A DNA stretch of 63,820 nucleotides from an uncultured Clostridia bacterium (GTDB taxonomy: Bacteria; Bacillota; Clostridia; Lachnospirales; Anaerotignaceae), in NCBI GenBank assembly GCA_910587735.1, contig CAJUNT010000012.1, forward strand, positions 7,989 through 71,808, in the 5' to 3' direction. The number at the start of each line of letters is the position of its first letter. Position 1 is the stretch's first letter. Positions 44,325 through 53,322 of this stretch are shown piece by piece. Below the pieces are notes generated by a model. That model searched no databases and had not been told where the DNA came from. It saw only the letters and a list, made by a program, of their open reading frames with translations. The translations under genes were made by a program, and so were the position numbers.

Positions 44325-45020
44325 TCATTCTTCCATTTTTTCAAGTGCATATTGTGCTGCTGCCTGTTCTGCTTCTTTTTTGCTTTTTCCAGTGCCTTTA
44401 CCTAATATTTTATTGATATGATGTACCTCTGCCATAAATTGTTTATTATGGTCTGGACCTGTTTCTCCTACAATAATATATTGTACAGGATATTTGCTTG
44501 TTCTTTGTATTACTTCCTGTAAATGGGTTTTAAAATCCACAATTTTTAAACTATTTTTTGCATTTTGTATTTCTTGTTTCATAAAGCTGAGAATATATTT
44601 CGTAACATTTTCTATACCACCATCAATACAAATTGCTCCTATTACTGCCTCAAAAGTATCTGCTAATATAGAATCTCTGTTTCGTCCCCCTGTTGTTTCT
44701 TCTCCTCTTCCTAAAAAAAGATATTCTCCAAAATTTAACTGTCTTGCCAATTTTGCTAAAGAACCTTCACAAACCACACTTGCTCTTAGTTTTGTCAATT
44801 CTCCTTCGGGCATTTCAGGAAATAATCTATACATATATTCGCTGACAACCATATCTAGCACTGCGTCCCCTAAAAATTCCAACCGTTCGTTGTTTTCATG
44901 ATTACTCTTTTTTTGTTCATTTGCATAAGAACTATGCGTAAATGCCAACAATAATGTATTTTTGTTTGAAAATGTATATCCTATTTTGCTTTCAAAATCT
45001 TCAAATTGTTGTATATTCAT
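44325..45020 (-). CDS. rnc: Ribonuclease III
   Basis: RNase III cleaves double-stranded RNA, including rRNA precursors. The 231-residue protein has the endonuclease domain (about 5-150) with the signature NERLEFLGDAVLD and the second acidic motif 'ILADTFEAVIGAICIDGG', and a C-terminal dsRNA-binding domain (about 158-228, 'GKGTGKSKKEAEQAAAQYAL'). It starts one base after the acpP stop codon, with GGAGA inside the acpP end, so translation is coupled. smc and ftsY usually follow rnc in Clostridia; here a terminator and the island follow. Confidence 0.96.
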   Translation of the reverse strand: MNIQQFEDFESKIGYTFSNKNTLLLAFTHSSYANEQKKSNHENNERLEFLGDAVLDMVVSEYMYRLFPEMPEGELTKLRASVVCEGSLAKLARQLNFGEYLFLGRGEETTGGRNRDSILADTFEAVIGAICIDGGIENVTKYILSFMKQEIQNAKNSLKIVDFKTHLQEVIQRTSKYPVQYIIVGETGPDHNKQFMAEVHHINKILGKGTGKSKKEAEQAAAQYALEKMEE

Positions 45021-45021
45021 A

Positions 45022-45252
45022 TTATTTCTCCACTGCTGATTTGATGTATTCTATGGCATCTCCAACGGTTTTTAAATTTTCTGCTTCTTCATTATCAAAT
45101 TCAATTTCAAATTCTTCTTCTAACGCTGAAATAATTTGAAATAAATCCAGAGAATCTGCCCCCAAATCTGCTAATATTGTATCTTCTTCCAGCTCTGATG
45201 CAGAAATACCAAGTTGCTCTGCAATAATTTCCATTACTTTGGATTCTTCCAT
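45022..45252 (-). CDS. acpP: Acyl carrier protein
   Basis: ACP carries growing acyl chains in fatty acid synthesis. The 76-residue protein is acidic and has the motif 'DLGADSLDLFQIISALEEEF', where Ser34 receives phosphopantetheine. Length and charge are typical. GGGAGG nine bases before the ATG at 45252 makes that start better than the ATG two codons earlier. plsX lies upstream, then a 438-base gap, and rnc follows at once. Confidence 0.95.
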   Translation of the reverse strand: MEESKVMEIIAEQLGISASELEEDTILADLGADSLDLFQIISALEEEFEIEFDNEEAENLKTVGDAIEYIKSAVEK

Positions 45253-45690
45253 AATCATTACCTCCCAAATGATAATAAACAATTTTTATTTTTTAACATA
45301 AGCATTTGCTTATTAAATATGATTGGCAAATAAATATTTTACCAAACAGCAATACTCCATCAAATATGATAAATACTATAAAATATTTGATTTTTTTATT
45401 ATATTATTTTGTGATAGTATCACAAAAAATACTCATTATTATGCACTGCACAAACAGCAGTAATGTAAATATATCATACACAAATTTTTACATACATCAA
45501 AAAACATACCCATATTAATGTATGTATGGTACTATTTTCTATAATATACTCCAAAACACTAAATTTGTCAGCATTAATTTTATTAAAATTAAAATTTTTT
45601 AAATAAATTGCTTATACTTTATTACATAAAGCAATACTATCTATATCATCAAAAATGAAAATGATGTGATTATTACACTATTTATACATT
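45253..45690. other. Gap between plsX and acpP with several dyads
   Basis: This AT-rich stretch has no convincing gene. It holds inverted repeats: CAAATAT...ATATTTG (45361-45389), TTTTGTGATA/TATCACAAAA (about 45407-45428) and TACATACAT...ATGTATGTA (45489-45526). They may include the acpP promoter and operators for a fatty-acid regulator, but no FapR- or FabT-type consensus was recognised. Confidence 0.45.
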
Positions 45691-46689
45691 TTATATCTTT
45701 TCTCCTATTTTATCAACAATATCTTGTTCTGCAAACAGTATACATTGTTTAATTGCATTTTTAATTGCCTTTGCATTAGAACTACCATGCGCTTTTACAA
45801 CAAGTGATTGCAAGCCCAAAAAAGGTGCGCCTCCTATTTCATCTGCATCAAATCGTTTTTTAATATTATGGAATGGTTTTTTTAATGCTGCTGCGGCAAA
45901 TTTATAATATCCTGTTGTAATCTCCTCTTTTATAATACCCAAAAGCGCCATGCTCAAACCTTCAGATAGTTTTAATATTGTATTGCCTAAAAATCCATCA
46001 CACACAATAATATCTGCTTTTCCAAAAGGAATATCTCTAGGCTCAATATTTCCTATAAAATTCAAATCTGTTTTTTCAAGCAATTCATATGCCTCTTTTG
46101 TTAGTGCGTCTCCTTTTTCTTTTTCTGCACCAATATTAACAAGCCCTACTGTTGGATTTTGAATATGATACATATTTTCAACATAAACAGATGCCATTTT
46201 TGCGAATTGTTCAATATATTTCGCTTTACAATCCACATTTGCACCACTATCTACTAAAAATGTAAAACTTTTTTTATTAGGCAGACAAGTGCCAAGTACA
46301 GGACGCTCTACGCCTTTTATACGCCCTACAATAAACAATGCTCCAGTCAGTAATGCTCCTGTACTTCCTGCTGAAACAAAGGCATCTGCTTTTTTCTCTT
46401 TTACCAAATTCAATCCTACTACCATAGAAGAATCCTTTTTTCTTCTAATTGCTTGTGTAGGAGATTCTTCTGTTGATATCACTTCTGTTGCTGGTACAAT
46501 TTCTATATTATTTTTATCATAGCTATATTTTTTTAATTCCTGTTCAATTACCTGTTGTTGCCCTACTAATATGACGTGGGCGTGCTGTTCATTGACACTT
46601 TCTACAGCACCCTTTACAATTTCATATGGTGCATTATCTCCACCCATAGCATCTACTGCAATTTTAATTTCTTTTTGCAAAAAAATCAT
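45691..46689 (-). CDS. plsX: Phosphate acyltransferase PlsX
   Basis: PlsX converts acyl-ACP to acyl-phosphate, the first step of phospholipid synthesis in the PlsX/PlsY route. The 332-residue protein begins with the family motif IKIAVDAMGGDNAPYEIVKG and later has 'FVSAGSTGALLTGALFIVGR' and 'GFLGNTILKLSEGL'. Length is normal. The ATG at 46689 has only a weak GAGAG right before it; a TTG three codons on (46680) is also possible. It follows rpmF, as in most Firmicutes, with a hairpin between them. Confidence 0.95.
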   Translation of the reverse strand: MIFLQKEIKIAVDAMGGDNAPYEIVKGAVESVNEQHAHVILVGQQQVIEQELKKYSYDKNNIEIVPATEVISTEESPTQAIRRKKDSSMVVGLNLVKEKKADAFVSAGSTGALLTGALFIVGRIKGVERPVLGTCLPNKKSFTFLVDSGANVDCKAKYIEQFAKMASVYVENMYHIQNPTVGLVNIGAEKEKGDALTKEAYELLEKTDLNFIGNIEPRDIPFGKADIIVCDGFLGNTILKLSEGLSMALLGIIKEEITTGYYKFAAAALKKPFHNIKKRFDADEIGGAPFLGLQSLVVKAHGSSNAKAIKNAIKQCILFAEQDIVDKIGEKI

Positions 46690-46713
46690 CTCTCTTTATT
46701 TATTTTATATAAC

Positions 46714-46746
46714 AGAAAAGACAGCAATACATTGCTGTCTTTTGCT
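46714..46746. terminator. Hairpin between rpmF and plsX
   Basis: AAAAGACAGCAA and TTGCTGTCTTTT form a 12-bp stem. On the minus strand the T run is part of the stem, so it may end or attenuate the DUF177-rpmF transcript before plsX. Confidence 0.55.
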
Positions 46747-46749
46747 TGT

Positions 46750-46870
46750 CAAAAAACATTAAAATTTCATTTAAAATTGAAAAAACGAAACGATTAGACT
46801 CTGCTCAAACTCGCTCATTTTTTCATAAAATAGCAAAGTTTACAACACTTTTTGACAATCTGTTTTTATT
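46750..46870. repeat. Degenerate hairpin-element-like sequence downstream of rpmF
   Basis: Phrases such as CTCTGCTCAAACTCGCTCAT and, on the minus strand, GTTTTTTGACAAGC resemble parts of the elements at 10190-10400 and 37560-37715. No gene is seen. Confidence 0.35.
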
Positions 46871-46875
46871 TTTTA

Positions 46876-47055
46876 TCAGTCTACGTTTATAACAACTTTT
46901 TTATTGTAAGAACCGCAAGCCTTGCAAGCACGATGAGATACCATCAATTCACCGCATTTACTACATTTTACTAAATTTGGTGTTGCAATTTTCCATGATT
47001 GGGCTTTTCTTTTATCTCTTTTAGATTTAGACACACGTCCCTTTGGTACAGCCAT
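46876..47055 (-). CDS. rpmF: 50S ribosomal protein L32
   Basis: L32 is a small protein of the large ribosomal subunit. This 59-residue protein starts MAVPKGRVSKSKRDKRKA, the family start, and carries a zinc ribbon from CSKCGE to CKACG. It ends NKKVVINVD. GGAGG lies seven bases before the ATG, and the DUF177 gene ends two bases upstream, which is the standard arrangement. The zinc-binding Cys form suggests the usual zinc-replete paralogue. Confidence 0.96.
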   Translation of the reverse strand: MAVPKGRVSKSKRDKRKAQSWKIATPNLVKCSKCGELMVSHRACKACGSYNKKVVINVD

Positions 47056-47057
47056 TT

Positions 47058-47576
47058 CTACACCTCCTCATCAACATTAAAAAGAGTACGCAAACTTTCT
47101 AATCTTGGGTCAAATTCTGTATCATTACAGTCACAGTCACCCTCATTCAAATTTTTACCGCATTTCGGACACAGTCCTTTACATTCTTCTTTGCAAACGA
47201 CTTTCATGGGCAAATTTTCCAATATACTCCTTTGTATCACATCGGTTAAATCCATTTCGTCATCACAAAAAGTTTCCGCTTCTTTTTCATTTTCTACACT
47301 GCCTGATGGATAAAACATTTCATTGATATTAAATTGAATCGGTACTTTTACTCTTTCTAAACAACGACTACACAAATATACTGCTTCTGTATTACCGTCT
47401 GCTTCAAACAGTATTCCCTTTTTGGTATTTGTCAAAACACCTTTTATCACAACAGGCTCTGAAAAACACACAACATCGGGATAACCCATAGTATTTTCTA
47501 CATTTTCAGAAAAAGACACTTCCATGCTTTCGCCTGTTTTGCCTATTATCTGAGAAATAGTTAGTATCACTTTCAT
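47058..47576 (-). CDS. DUF177 family protein (YceD-like)
   Basis: YceD/DUF177 proteins pair with rpmF in nearly all bacteria and are thought to act in 23S rRNA accumulation or ribosome assembly. This 172-residue protein ends with a Cys cluster, 'CKGLCPKCGKNLNEGDCDCN', that can bind zinc. The middle 'LCSRCLERVKVPIQFNINEM' is typical of the family. The start is an ATG at 47576; a GTG directly upstream is also in frame, and the ribosome binding site is weak. It is translationally linked to rpmF. Confidence 0.88.
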   Translation of the reverse strand: MKVILTISQIIGKTGESMEVSFSENVENTMGYPDVVCFSEPVVIKGVLTNTKKGILFEADGNTEAVYLCSRCLERVKVPIQFNINEMFYPSGSVENEKEAETFCDDEMDLTDVIQRSILENLPMKVVCKEECKGLCPKCGKNLNEGDCDCNDTEFDPRLESLRTLFNVDEEV

Positions 47577-47617
47577 CACCCCATAGTCGTACCTAAAGTA
47601 TTATACAAAAAGGCATA

Positions 47618-48814
47618 TTATTTGTCAAGCAAGTCTTTTGTATCTCTTGCAATCATAAGTTCCTCATTTGTTGGTATAACAAGCACTCTAATGCGGGAAT
47701 CTGGAGCAGAAATTTCAATCGCTTTTCCTCTTAAACTGTTGTTATAAGAATCAATATGAACACCTAAAAATGCTAAGTAGTCACAAATTAAACGTCTGAT
47801 AGAGCCAGAATTTTCTCCTAATCCTGCTGTAAATACAATAGCATCTACACCATTCATAGACGCAGCATATTCACCAATATATTTTGCAACACGATATGCA
47901 AATATATCCAATGCAGCTTCTGCTCTTACATTACCCTCATCTCTCGCACCTTCAATATCTCTGAAGTCGCTTGAAACACCAGAAATACCAAGTACACCAG
48001 ATTTTTTATTTAATATATTGTCCATTTCAGATGGAGTTAAATTTTCTTTTTCCATTAAAAATGTAATAACAGCGGCATCAACGTCGCCTGCACGTGTACC
48101 CATAACGAGTCCCTCTAATGGTGTAAAGCCCATAGAAGTATCAATAGATTTACCATTTCTAACAGCACAAATACTACCACCGTTTCCTAAATGGCAAGTA
48201 ATAATTTTGGATTCTTCCAATGGTCTGTTTATCATTTTTGCTGCTTCTTGTGCTACGAATTTATGGCTTGTACCATGAAAACCATATCTTCTAATTTTAT
48301 ATTTTTCATAATATTCATATGGCAAAGCATAAAGGAATGCTCTTTCTGGCATTGTTTGATGGAATGCTGTGTCAAATACTGCCACTTGTGGTACACCTGG
48401 CATAATTTTTTCACAAGCATCAATACCAATTAAATTTGCTGGATTGTGTAAAGGTGCTAATTCACAACATTTTTGTATTGCTTCTTTTACTTCTGGAGTA
48501 ATAATCACAGAGCTTGCAAAATACTCTCCACCATGTACTACTCTATGACCTACTGCATTGATTTCTTTTGCACTAGATACAACACCATGATTGCTATCTA
48601 ATAAGGCATCAATTACCATTTTTACTGCTACTGTATGGTCTTCCATATAATCATTAAATATTACATCATCTTTTCCTGTTGGCTGATGTTTTAATTTAGA
48701 ACCTTCAATACCAATTCTTTCACAAAGACCTTTTGCTAAAACAGATTCTGTATCACTGTCAATCAACTGATATTTCAAAGAGGAACTACCGCAGTTTAAC
48801 ACAAGAATTTTCAT
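47618..48814 (-). CDS. ackA: Acetate kinase
   Basis: Acetate kinase makes ATP and acetate from acetyl phosphate. The 398-residue protein starts 'MKILVLNCGSSSLKYQL' and has 'AVFDTAFHQTMPERAFLYAL', 'RRYGFHGTSHKFVA' and 'TCHLGNGGSICAVRNGKS', the ASKHA kinase motifs with the catalytic Asp and Arg region. AAGGAG precedes the ATG. It follows pta, so the two form the substrate-level ATP-forming end of the fermentation pathway. Confidence 0.97.
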   Translation of the reverse strand: MKILVLNCGSSSLKYQLIDSDTESVLAKGLCERIGIEGSKLKHQPTGKDDVIFNDYMEDHTVAVKMVIDALLDSNHGVVSSAKEINAVGHRVVHGGEYFASSVIITPEVKEAIQKCCELAPLHNPANLIGIDACEKIMPGVPQVAVFDTAFHQTMPERAFLYALPYEYYEKYKIRRYGFHGTSHKFVAQEAAKMINRPLEESKIITCHLGNGGSICAVRNGKSIDTSMGFTPLEGLVMGTRAGDVDAAVITFLMEKENLTPSEMDNILNKKSGVLGISGVSSDFRDIEGARDEGNVRAEAALDIFAYRVAKYIGEYAASMNGVDAIVFTAGLGENSGSIRRLICDYLAFLGVHIDSYNNSLRGKAIEISAPDSRIRVLVIPTNEELMIARDTKDLLDK

Positions 48815-48954
48815 TTTTTTCTCTCCTTATCCTTATTAAAAACAACTGCAAAAACGAATATTTTTGCTTTTTTATTTTTTTAGTATTTTTCAGTAAATAA
48901 AATTTATTTTTTGCTTGCTTTCATTTCAGAAAGCAAGCAATACTTTTAATTATA

Positions 48955-49947
48955 TTATTGCATTTGTGCCTGTATTGCTGTAATAGCAATTACACCAACA
49001 ATATCTTCTGCTGAACAGCCTCTTGAAAGGTCATTTACTGGTTTTGCAATACCCTGCAATATTGGACCATATGCTTCTGCTCCTGCTAATCTTTGTACCA
49101 ATTTATAGCCAATATTTCCGGCATCTAAGTCAGGGAATACTAATACATTTGCTTGTCCTGCAACAGTGCTGTCTGGTGCTTTTTGAGAGCCAATTTCTGG
49201 AACGATTGCTGCATCTAACTGCAATTCTCCATCAACTTTTAAATTAGGATATTTTTCTTTTGCAATGCGAACACCTTCCACAACTTTATCTACATCAGCG
49301 TGCTTTGCACTGCCTTTAGAAGAATGAGAAAGCATAGCAATTTTTGCTTCTGCATCTACAAATGTTTCAAATGATTTTGCAGAGCTTGCAGCAATACCTG
49401 CTAATTCGGCAGATGTTGGATTTTGATTTAAACCACAGTCTGCAAATAAAAATACACCGTCTGCTCCATAAGTTTTATCAGGGCATACCATCATAAAGAA
49501 TGCAGAAACAAGGTCAGCGCTTGGGTCTGTTTTTAATATTTGAAGTGCAGGACGTAATACATTTGCTGTTGCGTGAATTGCGCCAGATACCATACCATCA
49601 GCAACACCTAATTTTACAAGCATAACGCCAAAAAATAGAGGGTCTTCTAACATTTTTCTAGCATCATCTGCTGTAATACCTTTACTTTTTCTAATTTCTA
49701 CCAATGTATTCACTACTTCATCCATTCTGTCGTAGTTATCTGGGTCAATAAATGTTGCTTTTGATAAATCGCAATCTGGTGCAGCTTCTAATATTTTTTG
49801 TTTATTTCCCACTAAAATAATATCAGCTAAGCCTTCTTTCAGTGCTGCATCTGCTGCTTTCAAATTTCTAATTTCATAAGATTCTGGTAATACGATTGCT
49901 TTTTTGTCTTTTTTTGCTCTTTCTTTGATTTTTGTTATAAAGTCCAC
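48955..49947 (-). CDS. pta: Phosphate acetyltransferase
   Basis: Pta converts acetyl-CoA and phosphate to acetyl phosphate and CoA. This 330-residue short form has the family motifs 'IVLPESYEIRNLKAADAAL', 'GAIHATANVLRPALQILKT' and 'VLVFPDLDAGNIGYKLVQRL'. AGGAGG lies eight bases before a GTG at 49947, which is better than the ATG seven codons upstream that overlaps that site. It is first in the transcript that includes ackA. A SigA-type promoter lies about 140 bases upstream. Confidence 0.96.
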   Translation of the reverse strand: MDFITKIKERAKKDKKAIVLPESYEIRNLKAADAALKEGLADIILVGNKQKILEAAPDCDLSKATFIDPDNYDRMDEVVNTLVEIRKSKGITADDARKMLEDPLFFGVMLVKLGVADGMVSGAIHATANVLRPALQILKTDPSADLVSAFFMMVCPDKTYGADGVFLFADCGLNQNPTSAELAGIAASSAKSFETFVDAEAKIAMLSHSSKGSAKHADVDKVVEGVRIAKEKYPNLKVDGELQLDAAIVPEIGSQKAPDSTVAGQANVLVFPDLDAGNIGYKLVQRLAGAEAYGPILQGIAKPVNDLSRGCSAEDIVGVIAITAIQAQMQ

Positions 49948-50084
49948 AACTAAAACCTCCTGCTCCATAAAAAAATAGTCATAATTATCGCTTAATAAAA
50001 TATAGTAAATTTTTTATTATCATTTTCTTACTTTTATCAAGCTGATATACAGTAACAAATTGGTAATTTGCACCTTTACTTACT

Positions 50085-50113
50085 ATTATAAACAATCTGT
50101 CTGTTGTATACAA
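50085..50113 (-). promoter_or_regulatory. SigA-type promoter of pta-ackA
   Basis: On the minus strand TTGTAT (50113-50108) and a perfect TATAAT (50090-50085) are 17 bases apart. A CAAATTGGTAATTTG dyad at 50056-50070 lies just downstream and could be an operator. The rest of the gap to 50340 holds no gene. Confidence 0.75.
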
Positions 50114-50340
50114 TACTTATTTTAAAAAATTTAGCACATTTGTATAAAAAATTGATTCTCAAAATGATTAGAAATGATATTGATAGAAAAGCTTTTAAAA
50201 AGATTTTTTTAGTAACATAAAATCATATATACTTATCAAATTGTTTCACAAATTTACTGCAAATATACAAGTATTTTGCAATGCTTTTTTACATTGCCAT
50301 ACTACCATATATTGCAGTAAATTTATAATATAGAATGGAA

Positions 50341-51393
50341 TTATACTAAAGGAAATTCTATCAAAAAAGTTGTTCCTCTATGCTCTCGACTTTCAATTTC
50401 TATACTTCCTCCCAATGCCGCAACACCTGCATTTACAACATCTAAACCTATGCCTCTGCCCGAAAACAAACTAACCATACTTTTTGTTGTAAAACCAGGT
50501 TTCAGCAAAAAATTATATACTTCTTGGTCTGTATAGCATTGTCTTTCTTTTTTGAGAACACCTTTCTTTTCTGCAATATTCAATATATTCTCTCTGTCTA
50601 GTCCTCTGCCGTCATCATAAAATGCTACAGATACTTTTTGCGCCACTTTTTTTACTTCAATGCGAATTCTTCCAATATCGCTTTTACCTAATTTTTCTCT
50701 TTCTTCTTTGCTTTCAATGCCATGGTCCATACTATTTTTTACCATCTGCATCACAGCCATAGAAATTTTTTCATAAATATCTTTAGGGACTTCTGTTTCT
50801 TTTCCAATCATTTGCAAATGAACTGTTTTATCCAGTTCTCTGCCCATTATGGTTATCATTCTTTCTGCTTTTTGATAAAGACTATCAAAATTCTGAAAAG
50901 GTATAATTTTTCTGCCTTTTCTAGTATACTGCATATTTTCAGCATTGGGGTCCATTTCTTCTCCTTCTATATGCTCTAAAAAATTTTTAATCCTTTTGAC
51001 AATTGCCCAGCCAAAATCTGTTACATCTTCTCCTGTTTCCATACGTTTTAATTCTCTTTTCACACAACTGGAAACTGTCCTTGTTAATCGCAGTATGGTT
51101 TGTAAATCTTTTTGATTTATATTATCTTCTTCTTGCAAATAAGAAAATAAATCTTCTGCACCATGTATCATTTCTGCAATCGTTTGATGTCCCATCATAA
51201 ATGCTGAACCTTTAAAACTATGCAATATGCGAAATATCTGATTGCTTTCTTCTTTTGTAATCATAATTTCACGCTCTTCCAGACATTTACTGTCTAAAAA
51301 AGCATCTATTTTATCAACACTCTTCCAAGCCTCTTCTAAAAAAATATCTTGTAAAAAATCAAAATTTATGTTTTTGGTATCCAAGCTATTCAT
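50341..51393 (-). CDS. Minimal CheA-like histidine kinase (Hpt + ATPase, no CheW domain)
   Basis: This 350-residue protein has an Hpt domain with the phosphorylatable His58 in ILHSFKGSAFMMG, a short helical link, a dimer-like helix pair (about 165-195) and a HATPase domain with 'MVKNSMDHGIESKEEREK' (N box), DDGRGLD (G1) and 'FSGRGIGLDVVNAGVAALGG' (G2). It stops after 'GTTFLIEFPLV', so the CheW-like P5 domain that ties CheA to receptors is absent, as is P2. Usual CheA has about 650-700 residues. The ATG at 51393 abuts AGAGG; a TTG three codons on may be the true start. Confidence 0.82.
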   Translation of the reverse strand: MNSLDTKNINFDFLQDIFLEEAWKSVDKIDAFLDSKCLEEREIMITKEESNQIFRILHSFKGSAFMMGHQTIAEMIHGAEDLFSYLQEEDNINQKDLQTILRLTRTVSSCVKRELKRMETGEDVTDFGWAIVKRIKNFLEHIEGEEMDPNAENMQYTRKGRKIIPFQNFDSLYQKAERMITIMGRELDKTVHLQMIGKETEVPKDIYEKISMAVMQMVKNSMDHGIESKEEREKLGKSDIGRIRIEVKKVAQKVSVAFYDDGRGLDRENILNIAEKKGVLKKERQCYTDQEVYNFLLKPGFTTKSMVSLFSGRGIGLDVVNAGVAALGGSIEIESREHRGTTFLIEFPLV

Positions 51394-52011
51394 CCTCTTG
51401 ACTAAACTCTTTACTAAAAATAAAATAATATCAATCTGTTACTTCATTAGACATTAAGTCACTTACCTATTTTTTAAGCAGACAGTTATACTATTTATTC
51501 AGTAAAACAAATCTCACTGAATAACATATCAAATATAGTTTGTTTTAGTAAATATTATACTATAAATTTGCAAATATATTTGACACCACTACCACAAGCG
51601 CTAAATGACAAAAAAAGAAATTTTTTGATATTTTCTATTGCAGATTTTTTGTTTATTATAATATATTAAGTATATCTCTAAACTGCAAAGAATACCATAG
51701 TAAATTTTAATAAATTGTAATAAATTTGTTATACTTTTACTGTCTAAATACCATGATATTATACAAAACCATATTGCTATAAATAAAGTAATCAATATAT
51801 CATACTGCAAAACTATATTTTTATATTACTTTTTATAATATTGTTATATTTATTTTATATTTTTACTCCTTTTGTTCATAAATTTGTCAAATGTATTTGT
51901 CAATATTATATTAAATATAGTTAAAAAAAAATTTTACAAAAATATACAAATTACAATATAAATTTTAGAAAGGAAAAAGACATACATAAAATATGTGTCT
52001 TAAAAATCATT
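51394..52011. other. Gap without genes between divergent transcripts
   Basis: This 618-base AT-rich stretch holds a TTATTCAGTG-type hairpin near 51495-51525 and several TATAAT-like boxes. A 69-codon minus-strand frame at 51601-51810 has no ribosome binding site and low-complexity content, so I do not call it a gene. Confidence 0.55.
51978..52000 (+). promoter_or_regulatory. Hairpin between ribosome binding site and start codon of tmcAL
   Basis: AAAGGA at 51969-51974 is 38 bases before the ATG at 52012, too far to act directly. The bases between fold into a hairpin (AGACATACAT with ATATGTGTCT, one mismatch and one G-U pair), which would bring the two closer. Confidence 0.4.
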
Positions 52012-53256
52012 ATGAAAATACTTGGCATTATTGCAGAATACAATCCCTTTCACAATGGTCATGCATATCAAATACAAAAAGCAAAACAAATAACAAAAGC
52101 AGATGCTGTTATTGTTGTAATGAGTGGAAATTTTGTACAAAGAGGCGAACCTGCTATATTAGACAAATGGACAAGAACTCATATGGCACTTTGTGGCGGT
52201 GCAGATATGGTAATAGAATTACCTATACTATATGCTACAGCAAGTGCAGAATATTTTGCCCATGCTGGCATAAAATTACTTCATGATACTGGTATTGTTA
52301 CAGATATTTGTTTTGGTTCAGAAATAGGCGAAATCGCACCTATTATACAAACAGCAAAATTGCTTTTAAATGAAAGTGATAATTTTAAACGGCTTTTAAA
52401 ACAATATTTACAACAAGGGCTTTCTTATGCTTCTGCTCGTTATACCGCACTGACTGAATTATATTCTATTACTAAAAATGTACTCTCTGAGCCAAATAAT
52501 ATACTTGCTGTGGAGTATGTTAAAGCACTTCAAAAACTAAATAGTCACATATGTCCTCATACCATAGCAAGAAAAGGCAATCATTACCACGATACATTGC
52601 TTTCAGAACAAAAAATGGCTTCTGCATCTGCATTAAGAAATGCGCTTTTACATGGACATATAAAAGAAATATATCCCTATATACCACAACAGTGTCATGA
52701 TATTTTGTATAAAAGCATATCACAAGGCATTGCTCCTATATTTTTAAATGATTTTACAACAGCACTACAATATTGTATTCGTACGCAAACCCCTCAGAAA
52801 ATTAAAAATATATTTGAAGTAACAGAAGGTTTAGAAAATCGTATCTATCAATCGTTAAACACACAATATGATATAGAAAATATGATTTCTTTTATTAAAA
52901 CAAAGCGTTATACACAAACACACATACAAAGAATGTTGTTACACATATTACTCCAAATACAAAAAAAAGATGTACTTTATTTCAATGAAAAGGGATACTC
53001 TCCTTATATACGTGTACTTGGTTTTTGCCGTGAAAAACAAAATCTATTTTCTATGTTAAAAAAATATTGTGCATTGCCTTTACTCACCAATTTAAAACAC
53101 TATAAAAATGTTTTAGACGAAAAAGGACAATATTTATTATCATTAGAAACAAAATCTACTGATATCTATTTTATTGCTTCTCCTAATAAAATATACAGTC
53201 GTATCAATCAAGATTTTACAACACCTATGGTTATGATTTCTCATTCTCAAACATAA
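52012..53256 (+). CDS. tmcAL: tRNA(Met) cytidine acetate ligase
   Basis: TmcAL (YlbM) activates acetate with ATP and acetylates the wobble cytidine of elongator tRNA-Met. This 414-residue protein has the nucleotidyltransferase motif 'IIAEYNPFHNGHAYQIQKAK' with HNGH at residues 14-17, and 'VMSGNFVQRGEPAILDKWTR', followed by the family body 'MVIELPILYATASAEYFAHA'. It is divergent from the CheA-like gene and lies before ylbJ, a common gene pair. It lacks a well-spaced ribosome binding site. Confidence 0.93.
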   Translation: MKILGIIAEYNPFHNGHAYQIQKAKQITKADAVIVVMSGNFVQRGEPAILDKWTRTHMALCGGADMVIELPILYATASAEYFAHAGIKLLHDTGIVTDICFGSEIGEIAPIIQTAKLLLNESDNFKRLLKQYLQQGLSYASARYTALTELYSITKNVLSEPNNILAVEYVKALQKLNSHICPHTIARKGNHYHDTLLSEQKMASASALRNALLHGHIKEIYPYIPQQCHDILYKSISQGIAPIFLNDFTTALQYCIRTQTPQKIKNIFEVTEGLENRIYQSLNTQYDIENMISFIKTKRYTQTHIQRMLLHILLQIQKKDVLYFNEKGYSPYIRVLGFCREKQNLFSMLKKYCALPLLTNLKHYKNVLDEKGQYLLSLETKSTDIYFIASPNKIYSRINQDFTTPMVMISHSQT

Positions 53257-53322
53257 ATTAACTATAGAGAATCAAAAACCTTTATTGATATAACACTATT
53301 TTATTACAAAGGAGATAGTAAA

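Noticed and set aside
45253..45690. FapR or FabT operator between plsX and acpP
   Set aside because: Dyads exist, but none matches the known FapR or FabT sequence well enough.
51601..51810. 69-codon membrane-like frame in the gap before tmcAL
   Set aside because: No ribosome binding site, composition explained by AT-rich DNA, and no recognisable pattern.
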